Positions 1 to 10,612 of a DNA stretch of 64,000 bases are shown one piece after another (the stretch's first letter is position 1; every line of letters begins with the position of its first letter). A program made the translations under genes and the position numbers. This DNA comes from Marisa cornuarietis (Eukaryota; Mollusca; Gastropoda; Architaenioglossa; Ampullariidae). The notes beneath the pieces were generated by a model. The model saw only the letters and a program-made list of their open reading frames with translations, was not told the DNA's origin and ran no database searches. The stretch is from the NCBI GenBank assembly GCA_004794655.1, contig SMMW01000634.1:2018501-2082500 (forward strand), in the 5' to 3' direction.

Positions 1-521
1 TTTGGTTGCAAAGTGACTGTCAGCAAGGGATGAACACTCGTAGTTAGACCTCGCTTACAAGGAGGACAAGTATTTGCTTTGTAAGGAAATGTGCATCTTT
101 TTCTCCACTCCCCATCCGAGTTTGTGCTTCCGAGTAAAACATAAACTTGTTCCTTTTCTTATTCAAGGGTAATTTTCAGACCATGCAAAGCAGAGTTGTA
201 GTAAAAACAAAAAAAATCCTTTAAAATAAAGCTGCATAAAAAGTTGTATGTGGCGAAATCTCCTCGTTCACACAATTCACATCACAGCGCGTATTCAGAA
301 CGAACATTCATTCGGAGCTGGGTAGCCTAACAAAGGCTGGATTAATCTTCTACCACCTGGACGAGGCTAAAACGCTGAAACATTTCAGCTAGTAGGTCTG
401 TCTGTCTGGCCTCGAGTAGGTCTGTCCAAACCATTGTTCCAGCGTGGTATACCATTTCGATAACTTTCTACTATTTAATACGGAAAAGATCAACGCTGAA
501 TTCAACAGACGCCAACACAAT
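1..521. other. Unique AT-rich sequence, no gene seen
   Basis: No coding region, RNA gene or recognisable repeat could be supported here. A short doubled phrase around 395-425 (taggtctgtc twice) is the only local structure. Confidence 0.5.
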
Positions 522-702
522 ATTCTTTAGACCTAATGAAGTGGAAACAGGAGGGCGCAGTATTATTTAGACAGAATAAAGTGGACAATATAAAGGCGAA
601 GAAAAGTTTATACCTAATAAAGTGGACAATATGATGGCGCAGACCTGTTTATATCCAATAAGGTGAACAATATGATGGCGCACTCCTAATAAATTGGACA
701 AT
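522..702. repeat. Diverged minisatellite, ~41-bp period, about 5 units
   Basis: The motif aataaagtggacaat and close variants recur at about 541, 581, 622 and 663 (spacing 40-41 bp), with a shortened last unit near 694. Most units also carry a gatggcgca-like segment. The units differ by substitutions and one is about 10 bp shorter, so this is an old, decaying array. Confidence 0.75.
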
Positions 703-1451
703 TGATCGTGTAGAAGTATTCAGTTCAAATCATTTTCTATTTTCTGAATTCCTATTTTCAAATTAACAGACCCCATAAAAAGCAACAAAAAAAATCGTAG
801 TCAATTTAAATAAGTCGCAAGTAATCAACTCGTGCACATCATTTTTGTTGTTGGTCATTTTTTTTAATTCAGCTGTTCACGATGATGACTATGATGAGCT
901 AGTAACACGCATTTTTGCTCTAGCAAGTGTATCAGTTAGCCAGTCAGATAGCCTGTCAAACGGATGTGGCCGGACCAACACACAAGCAGGTTAACACATT
1001 GTACACAGAACCAGTAGCTGACCCATGTGATAACCTGCATGATAGTTACTTCGCTGTGTTTCTCCATGTTGATTTCTGTAAGCTCCATCGGGAGGCAGAG
1101 AAAAAAAAAACAATATTCGTTTTTTTCCGTACGTCCTAGCAAGGCCGAGCTGTTTACAAAATGACAGCACTGACCCGGATGGACACTCAGCAGCCTTCGT
1201 ATGCAGATGACGTCGCAAATGGCGACAGTGACCAGAAGCACAGTTCCTAGAGTTGTGGTATTCGGCGCGTAGGGCGCCAAGCAACTTCCTGCAATCGGCG
1301 GTCAAACATGCGATCTGCAGGCTGATCAGGTTCGGCCACTTGCATGCCAAGATGGCGCCTCTGATTGAAGGCAAAGGTCAGCAACAAAAGACGAAAGTGC
1401 GGGTCCTGTCTCAATCGTTATCCAGGCTCATACGCCCAGAGGACGCCATGC
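703..1451. other. No supported gene
   Basis: Short overlapping open frames on both strands around 927-1516 show no domain, no long frame and no codon pattern. I treat them as chance frames. Confidence 0.5.
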
Positions 1452-1756
1452 CTTGTATAAGTACAGGTTATCACCGAGTTGATAACTTGTATAAGTGCAG
1501 GATGTCACCGAGTTAATAACTTGTATACGTACAGGATATCAAGGAGTTAATAACTTGTATAGGTAGAGGATATCACCGAGTTAGTAACTTGTATAGGTAC
1601 AGGATATCACCGAGTTAATAACTTGTATAAGTACAGGATATCACCGAGTTAATAACTTGTATAAGTACAGGATATCACCGAGTTAATAATTTGTATAAGT
1701 ACAGGATATCACCGTTAATAACTTGTATACGTACAGGTTATCACCAAGTTAATAAG
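1452..1756. repeat. 34-bp minisatellite, about 9 units
   Basis: Each 34-bp unit contains ttgtataagtacagg followed by atatcaccgagttaataa. About nine units lie head to tail and differ by scattered single substitutions. One unit is shortened near 1710-1720. The array ends roughly 50 bp before a second, unrelated array. Confidence 0.9.
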
Positions 1757-1810
1757 TTCCTAACCCACTGGTATCACGAGAGAGGCCAAACTACATGTTA
1801 AGTTAGCATG

Positions 1811-2620
1811 CAATAGTGTGACAACATGCAGTAACGTGACAGCATGCAGTAACGTGATAGTATACAGTAATGTCACATCATGCAGTAACGTGATAGTATA
1901 CAGACACGTCACATCGTGCAGTAACGTGATAGTATACAGTAACGTCACATCATGCAGTAACGTGATAGTATACAGACACGTCACATCATGCAGTAACGTG
2001 ATAGTATACAGTAATGTCACATCATGCAGTAACGTGATAGTATACAGACACGTCACATCGTGCAGTAACGTGATAGTATACAGTAACGTCACATCATGCA
2101 GTAACGTGATAGTATACAGACACGTCACATCATGCAGTAACGTGATAGTATACAGTAACGTCACATCGTGCAGTAACGTGATAGTATACAGTAACATCAC
2201 ATCGTGCAGTAACGTGATAGTATACAGTAACGTCAGATCGTGCAGTAACGTGATAGTATACAGTAACATCACATCGTGCAGTAACGTGATAGTATACAGT
2301 AACGTCAGATCGTGCAGTAACGTGATAGTATACAGTAACATCACATCGTGCAGTAACGTGATAGTATACAGTAAAGTCACATCATGCAGTAACGTGATAG
2401 TATACAGTAACGTCACATCATGCAGTAACGTGATAGTATACAGTAACGTCACATCATGAAGTAACGTGATGGTATACAGTAACGTCACATCATGAAGTAA
2501 CGTGATGGTATACAGTAACGTCACATCGTGCAGTAACGTGATAGTATACAGTAACGTCACATCATGCAGTAACGTGATAGTATACAGTAACGTCACATCA
2601 TGCAGTAACGTGACAGCATA
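1811..2620. repeat. Hierarchical minisatellite: 18-bp monomers in 36-, 72- and 144-bp higher-order units
   Basis: The array is 810 bp, exactly 45 x 18 bp. Every 18-mer begins with cagtaacgt or a variant, and two monomer types alternate: one ends gatagtata, the other cacatcatg or cacatcgtg, giving a 36-bp unit. From 1865 the second monomer cycles through four variants (cagtaatg..catg, cagacacg..cgtg, cagtaacg..catg, cagacacg..catg) and the cycle repeats once, a 144-bp higher-order unit at 1865-2008 and 2009-2152. From about 2189 two variants alternate (cagtaacatc and cagtaacgtcag), a 72-bp unit. Because 36 is divisible by three, both strands have long open frames of a 12-residue repeat. This is not evidence of a gene. 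Confidence 0.95.
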
Positions 2621-2886
2621 CTGCACAAAGTAGATTTAACAGACTTTACACAGAAATGTAAGCTGAGCATTCAGTAACCTGACAACATATGTTTTTATAT
2701 AGAAATGCAATGCTAATGCATTATCGATAGAGAATTTGATCTTTAGATATAGCTATAGCTATAGATATAAATGATCTATAGATAGATGCAGTATGGACGT
2801 GTGTCACTAGAAAAGTCACATCAGGTTGTAAGGAAGATGTCCCCTTTGGCAGGGTTGCTCTTGACACACCTTTATTTCTCTCTCTC
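2621..2886. other. AT-rich spacer with short tandem and palindromic motifs
   Basis: Contains a tatagc-type repeat at about 2748-2770 and a TC-dinucleotide run at about 2876-2893. The TC run forms the left edge of a LINE insertion site. No gene seen. Confidence 0.5.
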
Positions 2887-2901
2887 TCTCTCTGTACATG
2901 T
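2887..2901. repeat. Left target-site duplication of LINE copy A (15 bp)
   Basis: TCTCTCTGTACATGT here is repeated exactly at 4226-4240, bracketing the retrotransposon fragment. It is partly low complexity (TC run), but the GTACATGT half is specific. Confidence 0.8.
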
Positions 2902-2902
2902 A

Positions 2903-3454
2903 AAAGTGAGAGTAGCCCTAGGATCTATGGGTTTTAATCTGGTATGGGTAAACCAAGGAGTAGGAGACGGTAAAATGTTTCTCGCTACCTTCAAACGTAG
3001 AGTGATAGATGTCATCCAGCAAACGTGGGTGGCAAACATGAGGAATAGTGAACGGTACCAGTTATACAGATCGTACAAATCCACTCTCGTGCCAGAGCTA
3101 TACTTTGACTATGTAAACATTAAAATTTTCAGGGATGTTTTAGTACGCTTTCGGCTAGGTGTGAGCGAGATAAATACCCATAAAAATCGTTTTATACAAC
3201 AAAGGACAGAAAACACAAACAAATGTCCTTTCTGCACAAATTATATAGAGGATGAAACCCATGTCCTGTTTCAATGTCCCAGATATGTAGACCTTCGACC
3301 CAAATATCTCCAGCATGTCTCACAACACAATCAAAAACAATATCATGTGCAAATATTATCATCCGAGAACGCAGGAAGAATACGACAACTGGCATGGTAT
3401 ATTCATAAATGTTTAAGGAGAAGAAGGGAGATAAGCGAAGTTGATATTATGTGA
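2903..3454 (+). pseudogene. LINE ORF2 C-terminal fragment with CX2C-HX4C zinc-finger-like motif
   Basis: In an intact element this would be the end of the reverse transcriptase polyprotein, after the polymerase domain. The frame is open from the 5' truncation to a TGA at 3452-3454. It shows a thumb/linker-like block (phe-arg-leu-gly-val near 3151-3165) followed by Cys codons at 3224 and 3233, His at 3260 and Cys at 3275, spacing CX2C-X8-HX4C, typical of the C-terminal cysteine/histidine motif of several LINE clades. The open frame extends upstream to an ATG at 2786, but those codons lie in host DNA before the insertion boundary, so that start is fortuitous. The polymerase domain is absent, so the copy cannot be autonomous. 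Confidence 0.8.
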
Positions 3455-3607
3455 ACTCTGATTGATACCCTCTGTATATGGATGCTGCCCTGCTTGAAAA
3501 ATGCCCTTTTTGATTCATAATATTGACATCTGAAAGTTGCCATAATGTATGCGTACATACTATGTGTCTATGTAGGGTACGGATGAAAGGGGTATAAATG
3601 AAGAGGT

Positions 3608-3615
3608 GTTAGGAT
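3608..3615. repeat. 8-bp target-site duplication, left copy (GTTAGGAT)
   Basis: GTTAGGAT abuts the left end of the element starting CAGGGCCGCC and is repeated exactly at 4052-4059. An 8-bp duplication is the hallmark length of hAT superfamily transposases. Confidence 0.85.
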
Positions 3616-4051
3616 CAGGGCCGCCGAAAGCTAGCACAGGCCCCGGGGCAGATGACTTGGCCGGGCCCCTTGTAATTGTAATCGTAAATTATTTTCCCAG
3701 TATATAATATACTTAAAATTTGTCAATATGTATATTTCATTCAGTAACGTAACATAAACTACAAAAAATAGGACAAGTGCACTAAGATTTTTATCACTAC
3801 TTGAACAGAGAGTTGTTTACAGGTTAGGGGTTGGTAAATGAGAAACAATGATGTTAAAGGATCAAACCTGTAGTACCCCACTCCATAGAAAAAGAACCCC
3901 AGAGTGAGGAATTTTGCGTCAACCTTTCCTTAAAAGAAAAAGAGAAAGGAAAAGAAGGAAAAAAAATTCACTGACCTAGGCCGGGCCCCCCTTCACAACT
4001 GCGGGCCCGGGTACATCAGACCCCCCTGTCCCCCCCCTCTCGTCAGGTCTG
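3616..4051. mobile_element. Non-autonomous hAT-like DNA element nested in LINE copy A
   Basis: The 436-bp segment begins CAGGGCCGCCGAAAG and ends with the imperfect reverse complement (CAGACCTGACGAGAG read on the minus strand), 10 of 15 positions matching. GC-rich sub-terminal blocks at both ends (ccccggggca and gggcccgggt; ggccgggccc on both sides) face each other, and an exact 8-bp direct repeat flanks the element. The interior is AT-rich and has no transposase frame. It sits in the 3' UTR of the LINE and postdates it. Confidence 0.88.
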
Positions 4052-4059
4052 GTTAGGAT
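4052..4059. repeat. 8-bp target-site duplication, right copy (GTTAGGAT)
   Basis: Exact match to 3608-3615. The LINE 3' UTR resumes immediately after it. Confidence 0.85.
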
Positions 4060-4225
4060 GAGTGGGTGTGTGATATGATTACTGTACAGTGCATGTCTTT
4101 AAAGTGTACGATGGGATGGGTATGAATGGATAGGTGACTGTATGTATGAGAGGAGAATATATGCCTATATGCTCACCTTGAGTGACAATGGCTGAAATGG
4201 CCCTAAGTCAATAAAATGTTCGAGT

Positions 4226-4240
4226 TCTCTCTGTACATGT
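4226..4240. repeat. Right target-site duplication of LINE copy A (15 bp)
   Basis: TCTCTCTGTACATGT, identical to 2887-2901, follows about 10 bp after the AATAAA-type signal of the LINE. Confidence 0.8.
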
Positions 4241-4280
4241 GTATGTATGTATGTCTGTGTGTACGTACAACACTCTCCTC

Positions 4281-4520
4281 GCTCCCATCCGCCCTCCCTC
4301 TGCGTGCTTGGCGCGAGGCTCGCGGTGCTAATCACGGGTGCAACCTCGGTGGTTCGCGCAGCCTTAAGTGTGACGGCGAGAGACGTGGTGCACTAGAGAA
4401 GCAATTAGCACCAAACATGGCGCCCAGTGTAGTGCGGGGCCGGTCCTGCCTGACACCTGGGGCTGGCTGCACGGCTCACTTGCTTCGCGCGCCTGCAAGG
4501 GGGTGAGCTCCTCCTTTAAT
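4281..4520. promoter_or_regulatory. GC- and CpG-rich unique island, candidate regulatory element
   Basis: CpG density is clearly higher than in the surrounding AT-rich DNA, and the sequence is not tandemly repeated. It holds an exact 9-bp inverted repeat, GGTGCTAAT (4324-4332) and ATTAGCACC (4404-4412); both arms contain an ATTA homeodomain-type core. An open frame of 96 codons crosses the region but has no recognisable domain. The regulatory role is inferred only. Confidence 0.3.
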
Positions 4521-4682
4521 AACAAGCCCGCCGAGTGGTTGACGTTTGTCTCAGTGAGTGCTGATGGATGGCCGTAAACAGACTAACCTACACACAGGTT
4601 TATAGATCTATGTTTTGTGTACATCTTTTCTGGAGGTGGCTGTGTGTTTGTGTGTGCCTACTCGTGCGTTCGTTCTTATTTC

Positions 4683-4684
<2 letters not shown>

Positions 4685-4757
<73 letters not shown>
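4685..4757. repeat. (TG)n microsatellite
   Basis: An almost pure TG dinucleotide tract. It produces Cys-Val and Thr-His frames that are not genes. Confidence 0.97.
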
Positions 4758-4759
<2 letters not shown>

Positions 4760-5635
4760 CCACTCCAGGTCTTGCAGGTAAAAAGAAAGGTTGTCCCACG
4801 TTACCTGTGGGCCACATGCTGCCATGTCTTGCTGACAGGAGGCGCGTGTTGATACAAACATTTTGAACAGCGGTCCGCGTGCCTCGCAGGTCACACCAAA
4901 GAGGTAGCATGTCTGTAAAGATCATGCAGCTGGAAAATGGACACTCCACTCCGAGGGCGCCAGCCGCTGGCAGTGCGAGGGCGGAGGTTTGCACGTGCGG
5001 GGCAAATAGGGTTGTGTGCTACGTTCCACCCCCCCCTCCTCCACCCGAACGAAATAATAAGTCGTTGGTAAATACACCAGAGCTGCGCGAACTCCTTGAT
5101 TCGATGAATAATACATATAAGGATTTTGCGTTCATGGCTGACAAACAATTACGAACTATAGTAATGGTGAAATTGTTAAACACGTGACTAAGAAATCAAG
5201 ATACTTCTAATGGTCTCGATTATATATACTATATATTATACTGCACTCGACAGAGTGCACTCCTCTGACCCAACTACTCTTGAGCCTTAAGGTGGTGCAT
5301 CTGACTGTATCTAGATTTTTACTTCCAGCTACACTACCTTCACTGTATTTATTGTTCCAGATACAGTCACACCAAAGCATAGAATAGGAAAAAGCTAAAA
5401 TGGTGACTAGGGCAGCAGCTGCACTTTATACTTTTCCGCCCACTGCAAACGGAAGCGTTTTTCTCATGTCGCCTTTGGGAGTCGCCGGACATGAAAATCA
5501 GTCGGATACGCATCGTGAGAGTAAAATGTTCGGCTGATGACTTCAACTTGCACATCCCAGCGGCCTTGATAAGTCCTCAGGAAACTGCCAGTGTCGCCAC
5601 TTTCAGGGCTGCGTGCACAGTCCTTCGCTAGCCGC
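4758..5635. other. Unique sequence, no gene supported
   Basis: Short open frames around 4879-5187 and 5367-5555 lack domains or splice context. A run of C (5030-5046) and a tatata stretch near 5221 are the only simple features. Confidence 0.5.
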
Positions 5636-7123
5636 CAGCTAGGTGTGTAACGTATAGCAGTCAGCTAGGTGTGTAACGTATAGCAGTCAGCTAGGTGTGT
5701 AACTTATAGCAGTCAGCTAGGTGTGTAACTTATAGCAGTCAGCTAGGTGTCTAACTTATAGCAGTCAGCTAGGTGTCTAGGTTGTAGCAGTCAGCTAGGT
5801 TTCGAAGTTATAGCAGTCAGATAGGTGTCTAACTTGTAGCAGTCAGATAGGTGTCTAACTTGTAGCAGTCAGCTAGGTTTCTAATTTATAGCATTCAGAT
5901 AGGTGTCTAACTTGTAGCAGTCAGCTAGGTGTGTAACTTATAGCAGTCAGCTAGGTGTGTAACTTATAGCAGTCAGCTAGGTGTCTAACTTATAGCAGTC
6001 AGCTAGGTGTGTAACGTATAGCAGTCAGCTAGGTGTCTAGCTTGTAGCAGTCAGCTAGGTTTCGAATTTATAGCAGTCAGATAGGTGTCTAACTTGTAGC
6101 AGTCAGATAGGTGTCTAACTTGTAGCAGTCAGCTAGGTTTCTAATTTATAGCATTCAGATAGGTGTCTAACTAGTAGCAGTCAGATAGGTGTGTAACTTA
6201 TAGCAGTCAGCTAGGTGTGTAACTTATAGCAGTCAGCTAGGTGTCTAACTTATAGCAGTCAGCTAGGTGTCTAGCTTGTAGCAGTCAGCTAGGTTTCGAA
6301 GTTATAGCAGTCAGATAGGTGTCTAACTTGTAGCAGTCAGCTAGGTTTCTAATTTATAGCATTCAGATAGGTGTCTAACTTGTAGCAGTCAGCTAGGTGT
6401 GTAACTTATAGCAGTCAGCTAGGTGTGTAACTTATAGCAGTCAGCTAGGTGTGTAACTTATAGCAGTCAGCTAGGTGTGTAACTTATAGCAGTCAGCTAG
6501 GTGTCTAACTTATAGCAGTCAGCTAGGTGTCTAGCTTGTAGCAGTCAGCTAGGTTTCGAATTTATAGCAGTCAGATAGGTGTCTAACTTGTAGCAGTCAG
6601 ATAGGTGTCTAACTTGTAGCAGTCAGCTAGGTTTCTAATTTATAGCATTCAGATAGGTGTCTAACTAGTAGCAGTCAGATAGGTGTGTAACTTATAGCAG
6701 TCAGCTAGGTGTGTAACTTATAGCAGTCAGCTAGGTGTGTAACTTTTAGCAGTCAGCTAGGTGTGTAACTTATAGCAGTCAGCTAGGTTTCTAATTTATA
6801 GCATTCAGATAGGTGTCTAACTAGTAGCAGTCAGCTAGGTGTCTAACTTATAGCAGTCAGCTAGGTGTCTAGCTTGTAGCAGTCAGATAGGTGTGTAACT
6901 TATAGCAGTCAGCTAGGTGTGTAACTTAAAGCAGTCAGGTAGGTGTCTAACTTATAGCAGTCAGCTAGGTGTATAGCTTGTAGCAGTCAGCTAGGTTTCG
7001 AATTTATAGCATTCAGATAGGTGTCTAACTTGTAGCAGTCAGATAGGTGTCTAACTTATAGCAGTCAGGTAGGTGTCTAACTTGTAGCAGTCAGGTAGGT
7101 GTCTAACTTATAGCAGTCAGCTA
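5636..7123. repeat. 26-bp minisatellite, 57 units in perfect phase, with ~260-bp higher-order structure
   Basis: The first unit begins cagctagg at 5636 and the last partial unit begins at 7118. The distance, 1482 bp, is exactly 57 x 26, so there is no net indel. Units share the core tagcagtcag and vary at a few sites (agctagg/agatagg, gtgtgtaac/gtgtctaac, gtttcgaa). The rare gtttcgaa variant starts at 5799, 6059, 6293, 6553 and 6995, spaced 260, 234, 260 and 442 bp (10, 9, 10 and 17 units). The neighbouring variants recur in the same order, so blocks of 9-10 units were duplicated as larger segments. Confidence 0.95.
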
Positions 7124-9196
7124 AATTTTGTATAAAATAGTAGTAGTTGTGATGACTTCATGGCTGTGAAGTTTCAACAATCCGCCGTCTTTTGCTTTGG
7201 AGAGCCAAGTGAACATGAGTGGAATTTCCAGAGTTCCTCATCCATAAAATGCAAGAGGTTGTCAGTTAAAATTGTTGGGGGTTTTCAGAGCCTCTGTTTA
7301 ATATGTTGGGGGTTTTCAGCCCCCTCTTTGTCTCTCCCTGCTAAAAATATTGGAGGTTTTATTGATCAGTAGCAGAAAGACTACAAATTAATACACATTT
7401 GTCAATATTATCGTGAACTTTATCTCTGATATCCCTGACACATTATTGGTTCTATGCATATGAAAGGTTTCCCTGACGTTTAATAAAAGGTAATAACAAA
7501 ATATGATCCTTCACGTCTGCTTTCTTAGAAAATGTCACGCGACGAGACCTCCGACCTAAACTCTTTGACGTGTTCAGACCCTCGAGACAAAATCACGCTT
7601 TACTCTTCTCCCCATTATGAAAATTGTCTTTAATGAGATAGAAGTAAAGTTTTTTTTTTAAAGCCAAAAATCTACGAGATTTACGCGTTTCTTCGTAATG
7701 GGAAACCCCGCCCTCTTCTCTTTTCACATTGAGCCCACACGCGCACATCGGGAGCAGAAGCTCGTGCACAAACACATGCACACGTGTGAGCAAACATGCA
7801 CAGCTGCTAGAATATGTGACCTGCTCATTGAAATCGCTTCTTTCTGATGATGCTAGATAAAACGACTACACCTTCATTTCCTCCCCATCCCACCTCAGTA
7901 ATAATATCCATTACAGCTTCTTCTTTGTCATTCTAATCGCCTTTACCGACATATAAAATGCTTAATACTTATCTTGATAGCAGGCATTCCCCTTAGAAAG
8001 TTTCATGTTTCAGATTCTTCAGGCTTAATAACACACAAAAAAGAAATCGTTGGCTTGTGTGCAAAATCAGCTGTAATGTACAGGAGACATTTGAACTCCA
8101 CCGAAGGCAAAGTTCGTACAGAGGCAAAGATGCCTCACCTAAAAAAAAAGTGTTACCATCAGCGACAACAGTAATTATTTAAAAAAAATCTTTTTCATAA
8201 AAGTTGTAGTTTCTGGAAGCATCATTTAAAACTAGATCTTCTATAGCTTTTGTCAACACGTGGAGTGCAATGTGTGTGTAAGCAGATACTGAGTGCGGGG
8301 GACGCTGTACAAACACTTTATTGGCTTTTCGCACGCAGGGGCGGAAACACACAAAATACAGTGGATTTGGTCTTTAAAGTAAGATCAGTTCCAGACTCTG
8401 TCACCTGCGAATTCACTCTTACGCTAAAATAAATATTAAATATGATGTAAGGTCGCATATTAAATATTATCCACCTTCAAATGCTAAATCCATTTTAAAT
8501 TCTTTCTCAGTATTCCGGAAGTTGTGAGATAAAAATTGCAACCACTTCCATGTTCAATGCGCATGTGTGCGACCTGTAATTTTCTGGGTAATCATACAAA
8601 ACAGTACATCAGCATGTTAACAAAGATTTCTAATAAAACCCTTGTGACCTGTTTCGCTCTCTGTACTGTACCCCAGTTCATTAAAGTTTTAAATGATATT
8701 TTGTGCCTCCCTCACTTCATCTAAACGTCACGTGACCATGACACCAAAAGCATTTAAGTTGTTTGATCTCTCCAATAGCGATAAAGGACCGCTAAACTTT
8801 ATAGTTTTTTATATATATTGCTCCTGAATGTGTGAAAATGACGTGTTAGCATGCGTTTCTTTGCCTTTAAACAAACTGTTATACCAGGGGGTGGAAAAGG
8901 CTTTGTGTAGTGGTGCAGACACCCTGTGGTCAGATTACAGTTTAACAGATACCCTCTCATCATGTGTAATGTCTACAGATATCTCATCCTGTGTGCAGTT
9001 CTACTCATGCCCTTTCATCCTGTACACTATTCTACAGGTTAGCTTCAGGCATGCCTCACACCCAGGTTGCAAAAATGCTCGGCAGGTAGTCGCAGCAGCA
9101 GCAGGAACTGACACGTCATCAGCGGACATTGATTTACATCGCCAGTAGCTTCTGCCCAGCCACTGATGGTTCAATACAGCTTAGGAACACATCATG
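7124..9196. other. AT-rich unique sequence, no gene supported
   Basis: Scattered short frames only. A doubled phrase (ttgttgggggttttcag) occurs near 7272 and 7304. No RNA gene, transposon end or conserved domain was recognised. Confidence 0.5.
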
Positions 9197-9455
9197 GTCA
9201 TTAGCATGCAATTAGCATAAGACATAGCAACACAGTATTAGGACAGAGAGACACAGCGTTAGCATAGGACATAGCAACACAGTTTTAGCATAGGACATGG
9301 AAATATAGCATTGGCGTAGGACATGGAAATATAGCATTGGCGTAGGACATGGAAATATAGGATTGGCATAGGACATGGAAATATAGGATTGGCATAGGAC
9401 ATGGAAATATAGGATTGGCATAGGACATGGAAACACAGCATTAATATAGGACATA
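9197..9455. repeat. 26-bp minisatellite, about 9-10 units
   Basis: Units contain taggacatggaaatata. Neighbouring unit starts at 9313 and 9339 give the 26-bp spacing. The left part is degenerate (cataagacatagcaacacag and related), the right part nearly identical. Three repeated translations on the minus strand come from the open unit and are not genes. Confidence 0.9.
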
Positions 9456-9883
9456 AACCTCATCACAGATAATAAAAGAGGAAGTCAGCTGTGAGGGGTG
9501 AAATCGGTGGATCGTTTAGAAAATGCTAACCAACTGGGTGTGACTTTGTGAGGTGATGTGCGCAGTAAAGCTGACTAGGAAGGGGGAGGAAGGGATTCAG
9601 AGAAGGAGGTTTTGACTGGTTTCTCAGGGAGGAAAAACACTCTTTGGGTTGTTTTCACAGTGGCTTACTCTGTAGGAATTCTTGCTGACTTTAAAAACCT
9701 CACTCGTGTTGTGACAACAGCTCGTTCCGTGTAAATTCTTGTTGACTTTTAATAAGCCGTCCACACCATCGGACTGCAGCCATGAGCTAGACCTCTTTCA
9801 GAGCATTAGAAGAAAACTTTTTTGAACCAGACTTTGCCAGTTTCCTGAGAAAGCTTCCAGCCTGTGTGCCTTTCATAGACTCG
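9456..9883. other. Unique sequence with a diverged local duplication
   Basis: Two similar segments near 9676 and 9730 (attcttgctgac.. and attcttgttgac..) suggest an old duplication with roughly 55-bp spacing. No gene seen. Confidence 0.4.
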
Positions 9884-9994
<111 letters not shown>

Positions 9995-10425
9995 GTGAGC
10001 GCATGTGGTCAAGAAGGCTTATTTTCCCCAACAGATTAGCTTTCTCGCAATTTCTTAAATCTGATGTCATTGTCATAAACATGGCGACAAGTAGAGAGCA
10101 GCTGCAGCCAATACCGTTGTACTTGATTGTCTCAAGGTTTGTTTGTTTTTATTTCTTGCTTGAGTTTGTCTTTGCTTTTTAGTTGTTAGATAGTCTATTG
10201 CGAACCAAGGTGTCAGGCAGTTTCCGTCTCCAGTGTAGATGAAGCTGCGGTGATGGTTCTGCTAGGTTAGCGGTTGCCTCTCAGTCACGGTAAGTATACC
10301 GGAAAAGTGTGGGATGGAAAGTATGTGATGCAGTCTGGGAGGGAAAGTAGTTCGTGATAAAAAAAGCATCATTCGTTCTTTGACGGGGAACATGGGTGTT
10401 TGACAGAGCTTCATTGGCAGTTGGG

Positions 10426-10612
10426 TGGTCCGGTGGCGCAACTGTTAGCGTCTGTCACCAATACGGTGAAGGTTGGCTGTCCTGGGTTCAGATTTCGTCT
10501 CGGACACGCGGTTCTTTCTCTGCATGTGGCATCTGTAGAACTGGCTGCCTTGCCGTGATATAGCCTTAGTTACTGGCTCAGAGTAAAAAACGCGAATTTC
10601 ACCCTCCTCCTC
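10426..10612 (+). mobile_element. tRNA-derived SINE, plus-strand copy
   Basis: A pol III box A-like segment (tggcgcaactg, 10434-10444) is followed about 40 bp later by a box B-like segment (GGTTCAGATTTC, 10485-10496). A tRNA-unrelated body and an AT/TCC-rich tail at about 10585-10620 follow. The same sequence recurs in inverse orientation at 12424-12586, which proves it is an interspersed repeat and not a tRNA gene. Flanking duplications were not identified. Confidence 0.85.

Larger units (their letters stand above)
2902..4225 (+). mobile_element. Non-LTR retrotransposon copy A, 5'-truncated, interrupted by a hAT-like element
   Basis: The fragment lies between 15-bp direct repeats and carries the C-terminal coding end of a LINE ORF2 (2903-3454), then a 3' UTR. 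The 3' UTR ends with a short stem-like segment (gacaatggctgaaatggccc) and AATAAAATG at about 4211. Truncation at the 5' side is typical of target-primed reverse transcription. A 436-bp DNA element is inserted inside the 3' UTR (3616-4051), so the LINE came first. Clade assignment (CR1/Jockey-like group) is from memory of similar invertebrate LINE C-termini. Confidence 0.8.

Noticed and set aside
1760..2626. 288-codon minus-strand open frame of a 12-residue repeat, and a 213-codon plus-strand frame
   Set aside because: Both are by-products of a 36-bp tandem unit that is a multiple of three and lacks stops.
2786..2902. ATG at 2786 as the start of a 222-codon gene
   Set aside because: The codons before 2903 lie in host DNA outside the LINE boundary marked by the 15-bp duplication.
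5636..7123. Possible CRISPR-like array
   Set aside because: Units are directly adjacent without unique spacers, and the context is eukaryotic. It is a minisatellite.
10434..10496. tRNA gene at the box A/box B motif
   Set aside because: No acceptor stem or full cloverleaf, and a second copy exists in inverse orientation with the same non-tRNA body, so it is a SINE.
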